Positions 30,868 through 40,795 are shown, counted from the stretch's first letter. The stretch is 64,000 nt of DNA from an uncultured Clostridia bacterium (GCA_945948535.1 CAMFBN010000003.1:1-64000); one strand, 5' to 3'. Program-made: numbers and translations. Notes: generated by a model from the letters alone, not told the origin.

Positions 30868-31466
30868 CTTGTTTCTCCTTTCAGCCCACTGCTGTGTATA
30901 AACGCATTTGTCTTTACTCGGTGGACTTGAAAGCATTATACTGTTGACATTTTGGAATGTCAACGAATAGAAAGGAATGACCATTTTTGATATAAAATCC
31001 TAGAATAATTACAATAAATCTTTACTTTTCTCAAAATCTAACAGATTTGTTCCGGAAATCTGCGATGATTTTCTTATTTCTATTTCGCTGTTTTCAAATT
31101 CCAAAAAATAATCAGCAAGATCACCATAGATGTATAGAATGAATTATTATAATAAACCAATTATTTCTGTATATTTTCTTCTGCTAATTAATCCATTATT
31201 GCGATATAATCTGGTATTTCGAAAACGAAATCTTTCAATTTACATAGTGTTTTTTGAAGAATAGAAAGAATGTAGAAATTTTATTGTCTACTCCGATATA
31301 GCCTGATATACCACTATCATATTATCCACAGCACGAAGACAAAAAGATGGTGCATTTACTATAATCCTAAAGTTTTACATTAGATATTTCTGGGCTATTT
31401 CTCAATTTTTCCTGCAATACGTGCGTTTCCTTTAGGTTTTCGCTCCCGCTACCATTGTGGAGCAAT

Positions 31467-31494
31467 TTGACAGTGGTATGCAATATGCTATAAT
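31467..31494 (+). promoter_or_regulatory. Sigma-A promoter
   Basis: TTGACA-N16-TATAAT upstream of the BtpA fragment and MATE gene. Confidence 0.75.
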
Positions 31495-31533
31495 TTGGTA
31501 TAAAAAGTACGCGAAGTGAAAGGTGTCTTTCCC

Positions 31534-31738
31534 ATGCTTTGGTCAAAGGAACTGTTTGGCGTTAAAAAATCAATTATTGCCATGTTTCAACTGGTCGCAC
31601 CGCCCTGTGATATACTGTATCGTAGGGATAATGATATGATCCTTAGAGAATTGCATATGTGTCACCCGCATCAACGTATTCTCGGAAGATGTAAAGAAAA
31701 TCTGGTAGACGCGGTAAAGCGAAGCGAGGTGATTTCCC
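31534..31738 (+). pseudogene. BtpA-family N-terminal fragment
   Basis: MLWSKELFGVKKSIIAMFQLVAPPCDILYRRDNDMI aligns with MLWTEQLFHVKKPIIAMLHLAPLPGYPRFRYGDSMA (11622), then diverges. Confidence 0.65.
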
Positions 31739-33106
31739 ATGGCTAAACATCCACATAAAGTGATGCTGAAGGAGCTGTGGATTTTGGGTTCCCCTACCAT
31801 TGTGGAGCAGCTCCTGCAAACCATGGTGAGCTACGTGGATACTGCTATGGTTGGACAACTTGGTGCCCAAGCTAGTGCAGCTGTGGGTGTTACTACTACC
31901 GTAAACTGGCTGTTAAATGGTATGATCTTTGCCGCAAGTCTGGGGCTTTTGTCCTATATTGCCAGATTCACAGGGGCCGGAGATCAGGACAGTGCCCGGG
32001 AGGTTTCTGCCCAGGGCATCTGGGTGCTGCTGCTTCTGGGAATCCCGGAAAGTGTTCTAGCTCTGGCTATCAGTCCGGTTCTGCCTGTTTGGCTTGGAGC
32101 TTCACCAGAGATACGGCAAGATGCGTCCACCTACTTCTTCATCGTCTCCCTGGCCATGTTCTTCCGGTGTGCCATGATCGTTTTTGGCAATGTGCTCCGA
32201 GCAAACAAAGATAGCCGAACCCCCATGAAGGTGAATATCGGAATCAATTTTCTGAATATTGTACTCAACCAGCTTTTGATAGGCAGATCGGTGATGGTGC
32301 ATCTGCACACGCTCCAACTGACGATCCCTGGAATGGGGTTGGGGATCGCCGGTGCGGCTATTGCCACGGCAGTGAGCACCGGAATGGGGGGCTTTCTGCT
32401 TTTCGCGGCCGCCATGCGCAATTCAGATACCACCTTGATAGGACAGAAAATGTGTCCCAATGGTGAAATCCTTCGCAATGTATTCTCTGTGTCCCTCCCG
32501 CTGATGGGAGAACGCCTGGTCATTGGTAGTGGTTATGTTACGTTTACCTCCATTGTGGCAAGTCTGGGCACAGTAGCTACTGCAGCCCATACCATTGCAC
32601 TCCAGATAGAAGAGGCTTTCTATATCCCTGGCTATGGTATCCAAACTGCCGTTTCAACCCTTTCAGGTAATGCTTTGGGAGAACGGAATTTATCCAAGCT
32701 TTCCCAGGTGGTCAGAGCCAGTATGGACTTTGCAGTGTCCATCATGTCGCTTATGTCCCTCGGGTTATTGTGGAAGTCACCCTGGATAATGGCGATTTTT
32801 ACGAAGGATTCTCAGGTGATTGCCTTGGGAAGTAGTGTCCTAAGGATTGTGGCCGTTAGCGAACCAATCTTTGCTGCCTTAATCATCCTGGAGGGTACCT
32901 TTCACGGCATCGGTGTAACTAAGCAGCCCTTCCTAATTAGCCTGTTTACCATGTGGGGAATCCGAAACGGTTTGAGCTGGTGCCTGGTACATTGGCTCCA
33001 TGTGGGGCTTGAAGCCGTTTGGATTTGCATGGTTATGGATAATGTTACCCGCTGCCTTCTTCTAACGCTCTGGTATTACAGAGGAAAATGGAAAACACAC
33101 TGGTAA
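31739..33106 (+). CDS. MATE-family efflux transporter
   Basis: LWILGSPTIVEQLLQTMVSYVDTAMVGQLGAQASAAVGVTT; 12-TM profile. Confidence 0.9.
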   Translation: MAKHPHKVMLKELWILGSPTIVEQLLQTMVSYVDTAMVGQLGAQASAAVGVTTTVNWLLNGMIFAASLGLLSYIARFTGAGDQDSAREVSAQGIWVLLLLGIPESVLALAISPVLPVWLGASPEIRQDASTYFFIVSLAMFFRCAMIVFGNVLRANKDSRTPMKVNIGINFLNIVLNQLLIGRSVMVHLHTLQLTIPGMGLGIAGAAIATAVSTGMGGFLLFAAAMRNSDTTLIGQKMCPNGEILRNVFSVSLPLMGERLVIGSGYVTFTSIVASLGTVATAAHTIALQIEEAFYIPGYGIQTAVSTLSGNALGERNLSKLSQVVRASMDFAVSIMSLMSLGLLWKSPWIMAIFTKDSQVIALGSSVLRIVAVSEPIFAALIILEGTFHGIGVTKQPFLISLFTMWGIRNGLSWCLVHWLHVGLEAVWICMVMDNVTRCLLLTLWYYRGKWKTHW

Positions 33107-33128
33107 TCTGGTATTCAGCTATTCCAAA

Positions 33129-33539
33129 ATGCGATGTCTTGTCAGGGAAAACGTCTCGGAAAAGAAAATATGTGTATGTGATGCTGTGACTATACCCTTT
33201 ATCCTGGGCATCATCCGATCCAAAATATATTTCCCTTCCGGTCTATTGGAACCGAATATGGAATATGTGATTGCACATGACCAGAGCCATCTGCGCCGCA
33301 AAGAACATTGGTGGAAGCCGATGGCTTTCGTTCTTCTGTCTGTTTTCTGGTTCGATCCGCTTATGTGGATTGCCTACCCGTCGGATAAAAGGTATATACA
33401 AATCGGCCTGAGATCTGAAAGCAGGTCTCAGGACTGTAATATTAGGCACCCTTTTTGCGGCCATATATGTGTAGTTACTATATTTCTCAGCTATCAGATC
33501 TTTTTCCTAGGACGAGTCGGGGATCACCCCAAACTCTAA
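33129..33539 (+). pseudogene. BlaR1/M56-family fragment with altered catalytic motif
   Basis: PFILGIIRSKIYFPSGLLEPNMEYVIAHDQSHLRRKEHWWKPMAFVLLSVFWFDPLMW; HExxH reads HDQSH; both termini missing. Confidence 0.7.
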
Positions 33540-33544
33540 AATGG

Positions 33545-33577
33545 GCGCAGGCAGAAAATCCTCTGTCTGCGCCTTTC
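33545..33577 (+). terminator. Hairpin terminator
   Basis: GCGCAGGCAGA-aaatcc-TCTGTCTGCGC then ctttctta. Confidence 0.7.
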
Positions 33578-33585
33578 TTATTTTC

Positions 33586-33648
33586 GACACCGTTCTACAA
33601 AATCCGTTGTCAAATAATGGCGGATTTTGCAGAGCGGTGTCTTTTTTG
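33586..33648 (+). terminator. Long imperfect hairpin with T-tract
   Basis: GACACCGTTCTACAAAATCCG / CGGATTTTGCAGAGCGGTGTC (19 of 21 positions complementary) then cttttttg. Confidence 0.7.
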
Positions 33649-33798
33649 TTGCAAAAAACTCCAAAGTATTGCATAAATAGCTCTCTTATCTGTGATTTCT
33701 CCCCTTTATACAAAAAAGAAGCAGCGTTTTTGTTTAGAATTCGCGGTCCTCCTTCTGAGATTTGACATTTCTCAAATCTACATTTGGAGGTCTGCAAA

Positions 33799-34221
33799 AT
33801 GGCAGAAAAGGACAAGTACATAATCAAAGTGGAAGGGAAGCTGGTAGAAGTTACGCCAGATGTTTATTACGCCTATTTCCGCATGGAACGGCAGGAGCGT
33901 GGGCAGGAGGAAAAGAAGCAGCAACATGATGTAATTTCCTATGACGCCCTGGACAATTGTGAAACGGTGGGAATGGAAGCTATGCCGGATGTTTCGATTC
34001 CCAGCGTGGAGGAGGTGATTATGACCCGGGAAATCTACAAAAAGCTGCATCTTGCCGTAGATGCGCTGCCCAGGGAGGAACGGGATTTGATTCACGCAAT
34101 CTATTTTGAGGGTAAATCTGAGCGGGAATACGCGAGAATCCTCGGTATCAGCCAGAACAGCACACTCAAACGGCGCAGAAAAATTCTGTCGAAACTGAAG
34201 AAGTTTATGAACTTTCTGTGA
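33799..34221 (+). CDS. Sigma-70-like factor of recombinase/ICE type
   Basis: LHLAVDALPREERDLIHAIYFEGKSEREYARILGISQNSTLKRRRKILSKLKKFM (region 4-like HTH). Confidence 0.8.
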   Translation: MAEKDKYIIKVEGKLVEVTPDVYYAYFRMERQERGQEEKKQQHDVISYDALDNCETVGMEAMPDVSIPSVEEVIMTREIYKKLHLAVDALPREERDLIHAIYFEGKSEREYARILGISQNSTLKRRRKILSKLKKFMNFL

Positions 34222-34239
34222 ACATTTTTGAAATTTGGC

Positions 34240-34630
34240 TATCAGAAGGCCTCTGAAACTGGATAAGTAGTGAGGGGCATTTTTCTGAAGAATCCGGAAA
34301 CCTCTCGCGAACCTTATCAAGTGAATATCCAGAAACGGAAAAACATCCGCTGGTGTGCCCTGCAAAGGGCAAGCGACATTGGAGAAACGCGCGATGACCC
34401 ACCTGTGCAGAGGAATCTGCATCAATGCGGCAAGGAAGGTGGTTAGCGGGTCCGTTCGTCCAGAAAGCAGATCGTGGCCGATCTGTCTTGCGATGACAGC
34501 ACCAGCGTTGGTACTCCTGCCCAGCCACAGCTACACGCAATGGGGGCAGCTCGGAGAGATCCTCGGAGGGGTGAGATTCCCGTGACGCGCAGCCAAGCGC
34601 GGTTTCCGTTTCTGCCCTAGCCTGGGGAAG
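34240..34630 (+). ncRNA. Candidate structured noncoding RNA
   Basis: No convincing ORF; perfect GNRA hairpins at 34356-34371 and 34406-34421, nested GACCC/GGGTC and ACCT/AGGT stems, CAGATCG/CGATCTG stem at 34468-34485. Confidence 0.45.
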
Positions 34631-34738
34631 TAGTGTCAGGAATACAGGCGATTTATTTCAAAGTCAAATTTCAGAAGGGAGCCGCCCTGCTGCGCCATCA
34701 TGGAAGCGGCAGGGCGGCTTTTCATATAGGAGAACAAA

Positions 34739-34882
34739 ATGAATACCAATGTGAATTACTGCAGTGTCATCATCCTGCTGCGCAAACTTGTGACATCAGG
34801 ACACTGCACGAAAAAAGAAGCCAGCAGAATAGCCGCCCGGATTGCGAAACAGACCGGGGCGGATATCATTCTTTCGATATAA
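34739..34882 (+). CDS. SHOCT-like small protein (47 aa, not in ORF track)
   Basis: MNTNVNYCSVIILLRKLVTSGHCTKKEASRIAARIAKQTGADIILSI with RBS aggag. Confidence 0.6.
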   Translation: MNTNVNYCSVIILLRKLVTSGHCTKKEASRIAARIAKQTGADIILSI

Positions 34883-34955
34883 TTCTATTCAATTACCACT
34901 AGCTATTTCGAGAAAGGTGTGGTAATGTTTGTTGCTAATAAGAGGAGGTGAAACT

Positions 34956-36530
34956 ATGGCAACGGCAAGGGATAACCTGGCAAGAAAACAGATTTTCATA
35001 CCGGCAACGCAACCGGAGGAAAAAATCGTCCTTCGGGTTGCTGCCTACTGCCGTGTCAGTTCTGACTCAGAAGATCAGCTGAATAGCTTTGCCGCCCAGA
35101 ATACCCACTATAACAATCTCATCAAATCCCACGACAAGTGGGAATTGGTGGATATCTACGCTGACGAAGGTATCACCGGTACATCAGCGAAAAAACGCGG
35201 AGACTTCCAGCGGATGCTGGAGGACTGCCACAAGGGAAAGATCGATAAAATCCTCGTGAAATCCATCTCCCGGTTCGCCAGAAATACAAAGGACTGTCTG
35301 GAGGCGGTTCGGGAACTGCGGACATTGGGGATCAGCATTTTCTTCGAGGAGCATAACATCGATACCAGGATGGTATCCAGCGAGATGCTGACCTCCGTGA
35401 TTGCCGCATGCGCCCAGGCAGAGAGTGAGTCCATTTCCCAGAACATGAAATGGAGCATCCAGAAGAAGATGCGCAATGGTACCTATGTCGCAACCCATGT
35501 GCCATTTGGATTCCGCAGAGAGGATGGACAGCTCGTTATTGATGAAAATGAAGCAGTCTATGTCCGCTACCTGTTTTCCAGATACCTGGCGGGTGCAAAC
35601 GCCCATGAGATAGCGGAGGAATTCCTGCAAAGAAGCGAAAACGAACCTGTTCTGTCCAGGCGGAAATGGACGCACCGAACGGTTATTGAGATGCTGATTA
35701 ATGAGAAGTATACAGGCGATGTTCTGCATCAGAAAACGTATATGACCGAAACACTGCCCCGGCAGTGCGTGCGTAATCATGGACAGATGGATCAGTATTA
35801 TGTGAGCAGCGTCCACCCTGCCATCATTGACCGGTATTCTTTTCAGGCGGCTCAGGAACTGCTCCAGAAAAGGAAAAAGGATCATCCCCCTCACAGGCAA
35901 AGGGCTTCTGTTTTCATTGGAACGGCAGTCTGTGCAAAGTGCGGCGGAGGATTCCGCAGCTGTGAATCAAGCGGAAAGCGTTACTGTGTGTGCCGCAGGC
36001 ATGCGCACAATGCAGATGCCTGTGATATGCCGCCAATTCCCGAGGATGCCATCATGCAGGCATTCCTTCGGCTTTACGATAACCTCAAGCATGGGGAAAT
36101 CTTGCAGTTCACGCAGAAGACACTGTCCACGATCCGCAGCCGTAAAATGCTGTGGAGTACAGACATTGTGGAATTGAATCAGAGAATTTCAGATCTATCC
36201 AGTCAGAGTCACAAATTGTCCTCGCTGAACCGGCGGGGCATGGTTGACCCTGATATTTTTATAGCTAAGAGCAATCAGCTGGCAGAGCAGCTTCGCAGCG
36301 CCAAGCAGCAGAAGGAACAATTCATGCGGCAGGAGGATCGCAGTATCCTCGACAGTACCGAGCAGCTACTGGAAACCATGGAGGCCGGACCGGAAGTGCT
36401 GGAAGCCTTCGATGAGGAGCTGTTCTGCGAGTTGATTGACAAAATCATTGTGGAGAGCAATTTGAAAATCCGGTTTCGGCTGAAAAATGGGCTGGAGCTA
36501 CCGGAAACGATTGAAAGGACGGTGCGGTAA
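34956..36530 (+). CDS. Large serine recombinase
   Basis: RVAAYCRVSSDSEDQLNSFAAQ catalytic Ser motif, SISRFARNTKDCLEAVREL, recombinase domain, Zn ribbon CAKCGGGF, coiled coil. Confidence 0.95.
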   Translation: MATARDNLARKQIFIPATQPEEKIVLRVAAYCRVSSDSEDQLNSFAAQNTHYNNLIKSHDKWELVDIYADEGITGTSAKKRGDFQRMLEDCHKGKIDKILVKSISRFARNTKDCLEAVRELRTLGISIFFEEHNIDTRMVSSEMLTSVIAACAQAESESISQNMKWSIQKKMRNGTYVATHVPFGFRREDGQLVIDENEAVYVRYLFSRYLAGANAHEIAEEFLQRSENEPVLSRRKWTHRTVIEMLINEKYTGDVLHQKTYMTETLPRQCVRNHGQMDQYYVSSVHPAIIDRYSFQAAQELLQKRKKDHPPHRQRASVFIGTAVCAKCGGGFRSCESSGKRYCVCRRHAHNADACDMPPIPEDAIMQAFLRLYDNLKHGEILQFTQKTLSTIRSRKMLWSTDIVELNQRISDLSSQSHKLSSLNRRGMVDPDIFIAKSNQLAEQLRSAKQQKEQFMRQEDRSILDSTEQLLETMEAGPEVLEAFDEELFCELIDKIIVESNLKIRFRLKNGLELPETIERTVR

Positions 36531-37289
36531 GTGGGTTCCAATCGGGCGCTGCCATTCGGCTACAAAATGGAATTCGGCAGGATTGTGATCTTTCCCGAGG
36601 AAGCTGGCTGGGTTACATACCTGTTCGACCAGTATCTCCTGGGGGCTTCCTATAAGGGGCTGTCAGATGAGATGAACGGGTACTGTGTTCGCTATGACGG
36701 CGAGAGAACTTGGAACAAAAATATGGTGGCAAGAATTTTGCAGGATTGCCGGTATACCGATGACGGCGGATTCCCAAGGATTATTGATCCTGCTGTATTT
36801 CAGAGCGCTGAGGAAAAGCGCAGGAAAAAAGCCACTGCCCCGGAAAAAACAGAGGTACAGAAAATCCTTCGGCGCAAATGTGGCTGCCGAATCACAGCAC
36901 ACATGGAACATGAGGTTCTGTACCTGCTGAATCGCCTTGCCGCCCACCCAGAGCGGATATCAACGCCTAATCCCCCCAAATCCCCTCCCCCGCGGCTGAA
37001 AGCGTTGAAATCCGAACTGGAGGAGCTGATCAGCCAGCTCCCTGTGGACGAGGAGCGGGCTTGGGCGGTGATGCAGGAGGTAGCGGCGGCAATGTATGAA
37101 GCCATGGACCCTCGAGAATACGAAACCCAGCGTATGCGGCGGGTATTTCAAAAAGAGGAACCACGCTCCGAACTGGATGCCAAGCTCATCGACGCGAACA
37201 TATCCGCAGTCATGGTGGATAGCAATGGAAACGTTAAAATCCGTCTGAAAAACGATCAAACAATCGAAAGAGGTGAGAAAAGTGAGTGA
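36531..37289 (+). CDS. Recombinase-domain protein lacking a resolvase catalytic domain
   Basis: ALPFGYKMEFGRIVIFPEEAGWVTYLFDQYLLGASYKGLSDEMN; no N-terminal catalytic serine domain. Confidence 0.75.
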   Translation: MGSNRALPFGYKMEFGRIVIFPEEAGWVTYLFDQYLLGASYKGLSDEMNGYCVRYDGERTWNKNMVARILQDCRYTDDGGFPRIIDPAVFQSAEEKRRKKATAPEKTEVQKILRRKCGCRITAHMEHEVLYLLNRLAAHPERISTPNPPKSPPPRLKALKSELEELISQLPVDEERAWAVMQEVAAAMYEAMDPREYETQRMRRVFQKEEPRSELDAKLIDANISAVMVDSNGNVKIRLKNDQTIERGEKSE

Positions 37290-37334
37290 TGTATCGGTGT
37301 CCCTCTGCGGGCGGAAACGGAGGGCTGTTACGAT

Positions 37335-38078
37335 GTGGTATCCGCTGCCGCCATGAACGGCTACTATGCTCCGGCGCAGATTACCCAGGAACGCTGCGGG
37401 GAAATTGATCAAATCAGCAACGCCGCGTTTTGGGCAGACTGCGAAACCAGTATCCGCAATACCCTCTCAGGCTTTGCGCAGCACGGAATCCAACTGCCTA
37501 CGCAGGAGTATGTGTTTACGGTTGTGCTGAGTGATCCCCAGAGCCCCATGACCGTAATGGCAGGCGACTATTGCGGCGATGGCGGGATTCCCGGTTATAT
37601 CATCGGTTCCATTGTACCCAATGAACGGTCGCTTTCCCTGCTGCCGGTGGCGCTGGCACATGAAACCAATCACAATGTCCGCTGGCAGTTCATGCAGTGG
37701 AGCAGCCAGATCACACTGGCGGATATGATCGTGTCGGAAGGTCTGGCGGAAACCTTTGCCGCAACCATGTTCGGTGAAGACAAGGTCGGCAAGTGGGTCA
37801 GAGAAACCGCGCCGGAAGTTCTGCACAAAACCGTCAAGCCGCTGATCCGGGCAAATCTGATGACCAGCGATTTTCAGGCGCTTTCTTCTTATCTCTATGG
37901 CGACGAGATCATGGCGCTACGGGGCGGTCAGCCCATCGGGATGCCTTGCTGCGGCGGCTACGCCTGCGGATACGCGCTGATTGGGCATTACCTGAAGAAA
38001 ACCGGTGCCTCCATCTACGAGGCGACCATCACGCCAACCGAGGAAATCCTGAAGCAGACGGAGGACTTCTGGAATTAA
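37335..38078 (+). pseudogene. DUF2268-like putative Zn protease, 5' truncated and fused to recombinase island
   Basis: LPVALAHETNHNVRWQF (HExxH-like HETNH), ...GGYACGYALIGHYLKKTGASIYEATITPTEEILKQTEDFW. Confidence 0.7.
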
Positions 38079-38214
38079 CGGTCGGCGACGCGGCAAATGT
38101 ATGTCAGCAACAAGCACTTTACGCAGCACATTGATGGGCACGGTGCAGGCACGGCAGCATTTATGGCGGCGGCGGCCGAGATTTATACTCGCTGAATCTA
38201 TAAATCTACAGGAA

Positions 38215-39041
38215 ATGAATAACAGAAGCATTGGAAAGAAAGCCTTCATCACATTTTTTGTAATCGTGATTCTTCTTTCGGCGGTAGTGGAAACCCTGAT
38301 TTGCAGGGGCGGCCCGCAGTGGCTCTATCTTGTTTTAATGTGGATACCCGCCCTTGCGGCCACCGTGGCAAACTGTATTTCCTTCCTGGAAAACAGAGAA
38401 CCATTCTCGTTGAAGAAGCTGTTTGCAAAAGGCGGCTTCCGGAAATGCAAGCTGCGCTATGTGCTGCTGGGCTGCCTGCTGCCCCTTGTCTATCTGCTGA
38501 TTCCCTACATGGTGTACTGGCGGCTATACCCGGAGAATTTCGCCTATCACGGCGTCGGCCTGTGGGTGATACTCAAGGATATCACCCCCATTATAGTGAT
38601 TGGCACATTTGTTTCCATACAGTCCGCGCTGGGGGAAGAAATTGGCTGGCGGGGCTTCATGGTTCCTGCGCTGCAGAAAAAGCTGGGGCTGAATAAAACC
38701 CTGCTGATTTCCAGCCTTTTCTGGTGCTGCCGGCACCTGTCCCTGCTGATCAGCGGCGACTATATGCCCGGTACGCCCCTGTGGTATCAGCCTTTGTGCT
38801 GAGTATTTTCCCGGTGGGCGTAATGGCAGGTCTGCTGACGCTGGAGAGCGGCAGCGTGTGGCCTGCGGCCTTTCTCCATGCGGCCCACAACAATTACGAT
38901 CAGATGGTGTTTCAGGTTATCACCGCAGGTGCCAGTAAAATGTTCTTTGTCAGCGAGACCGGCGTGCTGACGATCCTCTGCGCCTGGGCATTGGCGGCAA
39001 TCTTGTATATACGCGCAAGGAAACAAGGAAAGTATCTGTAA
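38215..39041 (+). pseudogene. CPBP-family intramembrane metalloprotease, frameshifted
   Basis: GEEIGWRGFMVPALQKKL in frame 1; SAFVLSIFPVGVMAGLLTLESGSVWPAAFLHAAHNNYDQ continues in another frame from ~38785. Confidence 0.8.
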
Positions 39042-39156
39042 AATGGACACATACCCATACAAAAAGCGCCTATATGCAGCCGGAATATTCTTGTAAAATA
39101 TAGGTTGTAAGCTGAGTATAAACGCAAATATTCAATGATTTAAGGAGAAAAAAGAT

Positions 39157-39678
39157 ATGGAAAACAAGTCGATTCGTGAGATCATTTCTGTCATTTTCAA
39201 GGCCGTGACCTTGGCCATGGGCGTTGCCGTTGTGGTGCTGTCCTGTCTGGGAAGTCTGGATGTACAAACCGCCGTCACCCTGCTTGGCATCGGCCTTGCC
39301 TGCGCGGGCGCGGCCATGCTGGTTCTTGCAGGGGTTGCCGTGTTTCTGTGCGGTTCCAATCGGGAGAACTTCAACGGCAGCCGTGTAAAAAACCCGGACG
39401 CCTATTTGCTGGACATCGAGCGGATGAACGGAACCGATCTGCACACACTGGAGCTGTGCGAGGGGGACGTCCTTCAAATCGAATTTAAAACAGAGAAAGG
39501 CGATCTGTACATGGAGATCAAAGCGCCGGACGGGACGAGCCTATACCGTGGGAATGGGAAAGAAACCACAGAGTTTACGGTGAACATCCGGGAAAGCGGT
39601 GTCTACACGATTGTTGTGGAAGCCCGCCACGCAAAGGGAACCATTCATGTCCAGCTCGCAGGAGGAATCAATGAATAA
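39157..39678 (+). CDS. Two-TM protein with C-terminal extracytoplasmic domain
   Basis: Two hydrophobic segments then soluble DVLQIEFKTEKGDLYMEIKAPDGTSLYRGNG...; RBS aaggaga. Confidence 0.65.
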   Translation: MENKSIREIISVIFKAVTLAMGVAVVVLSCLGSLDVQTAVTLLGIGLACAGAAMLVLAGVAVFLCGSNRENFNGSRVKNPDAYLLDIERMNGTDLHTLELCEGDVLQIEFKTEKGDLYMEIKAPDGTSLYRGNGKETTEFTVNIRESGVYTIVVEARHAKGTIHVQLAGGINE

Positions 39679-39925
39679 ACGAAGATTCCTCGATCCTGGG
39701 GGATGAAGTTACCGAGGACGAATCTGTCCCAACTGGCGCGGAGGAAGCTCCCGGGGAAGAACCTTGGAAAACAGCACCTGCAGAGGACTTATTTCCAAAA
39801 TACGGCGTGCTTCCGGAATACTATGAGGACTTGGGTGACGGGAGCGATCAGGTCTATGTGGAGGTGGGCGGCGAGATCGTCCCCTTCGTCACGGTGGCCT
39901 CTGCCACAGGTGATTACCACGGGTG
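39671..39925 (+). pseudogene. Lipoprotein gene remnant (C-terminus retained)
   Basis: MNKRRFL start, then out-of-frame DLFPKYGVLPEYYEDLGDGSDQVYVEVGGEIVPFVTVASATGDYHG*, homologous to the C-terminus of 48464..49210. Confidence 0.8.
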
Positions 39926-39947
39926 ACAACGAAAGGAGCGGAAAACG

Positions 39948-40559
39948 ATGAACATTCCACTGGAAGAATACATACCCTACCGCATACTGGCGTTATTGGT
40001 TCTGGCGGTGTTTTACGGCATTTATCTTGTGAAACAGCGGCGGCAGAAGCGCCGCGGCATCCAGACCATGCAAATCGGGCGTGGGAAGAATACGCAGACC
40101 CATGCGGTAGAAACGCTGATGGGAATTGCCACCGTGGGGATTATCCCCGCGCAGCTGCTGTCCATCGGATTTGGGTGGAGCCATCTGCCCGATAACGCCC
40201 GCTTTACCGGGTTCTGCGTGGGCCTGTTGGGCGACCTGATCTTTTTCATTTCTGTGATTTGCATGAAGGATAGCTGGCGGGCCGGGATTCCGGACAAAGA
40301 TAAAACAGAACTCGTAACTGACGGCATTTACGCTTTCAGCCGCAATCCGGCATTTCTGGGCTTTGACTTGCAGTATATCGGCGTGCTGCTCATGTACTGC
40401 AACTTGCTGACAGGGATGTTCACCGTTTTTGCAATTGTAATGCTGCACCTGCAGATCCTTCAGGAAGAGCATTATCTGGCCGCCGCATTCGGTACGGAAT
40501 ATCTGGACTACCGCCATCAGGTGCTCCGCTATCTGGGGCGGCGCAAAGGAGAAAAATGA
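39948..40559 (+). CDS. Isoprenylcysteine carboxyl methyltransferase-family membrane protein
   Basis: LVTDGIYAFSRNPAFLGFDLQYIGVLL...EEHYLAAAFGTEYLDYRHQVLRYL. Confidence 0.85.
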   Translation: MNIPLEEYIPYRILALLVLAVFYGIYLVKQRRQKRRGIQTMQIGRGKNTQTHAVETLMGIATVGIIPAQLLSIGFGWSHLPDNARFTGFCVGLLGDLIFFISVICMKDSWRAGIPDKDKTELVTDGIYAFSRNPAFLGFDLQYIGVLLMYCNLLTGMFTVFAIVMLHLQILQEEHYLAAAFGTEYLDYRHQVLRYLGRRKGEK

Positions 40560-40657
40560 AATGCAAAACTGTTGATTGTCAACACACTGCCGGAACGATT
40601 CATGCAAATAACCCGGAAGCGTCTAACAATCTGAAAGGATAAATGACACCATTGTTA

Positions 40658-40795
40658 TTACTCGCCCATGTCGCGGGAGTTGGTACTGCTAATGCTCTGT
40701 CCGGTCGCTTCATTGATGAAGTCAACAGCGATGTTCTTCACCTCGGTGCCGTTGAAAATATTGTAAATGCCAGCACAGAGAAAGACTCCGCCAGA
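40658..40795 (-). pseudogene. C-terminal fragment of an unidentified protein
   Basis: Minus strand TESGGVFLCAGIYNIFNGTEVKNIAVDFINEATGQSISSTNSRDMGE* with no start; not in ORF track. Confidence 0.4.

Noticed and set aside
31450-31811. Exact 16-mer CTACCATTGTGGAGCA at 31450 and about 31796
   Set aside because: Some exact 16-mer repeat is expected by chance in 64 kb (order 0.5 pairs); no flanking similarity.
34355-34585. 76-aa ORF MPCKGQATLEKRAMTHLCRG...
   Set aside because: Lies inside the hairpin-rich region, no RBS or known family; treated as noncoding.
33784-37289. Complete excisable transposon or phase-variation switch
   Set aside because: A serine recombinase is present but no matching left/right ends or inverted promoter could be identified by eye; left as an island of unknown mobility.
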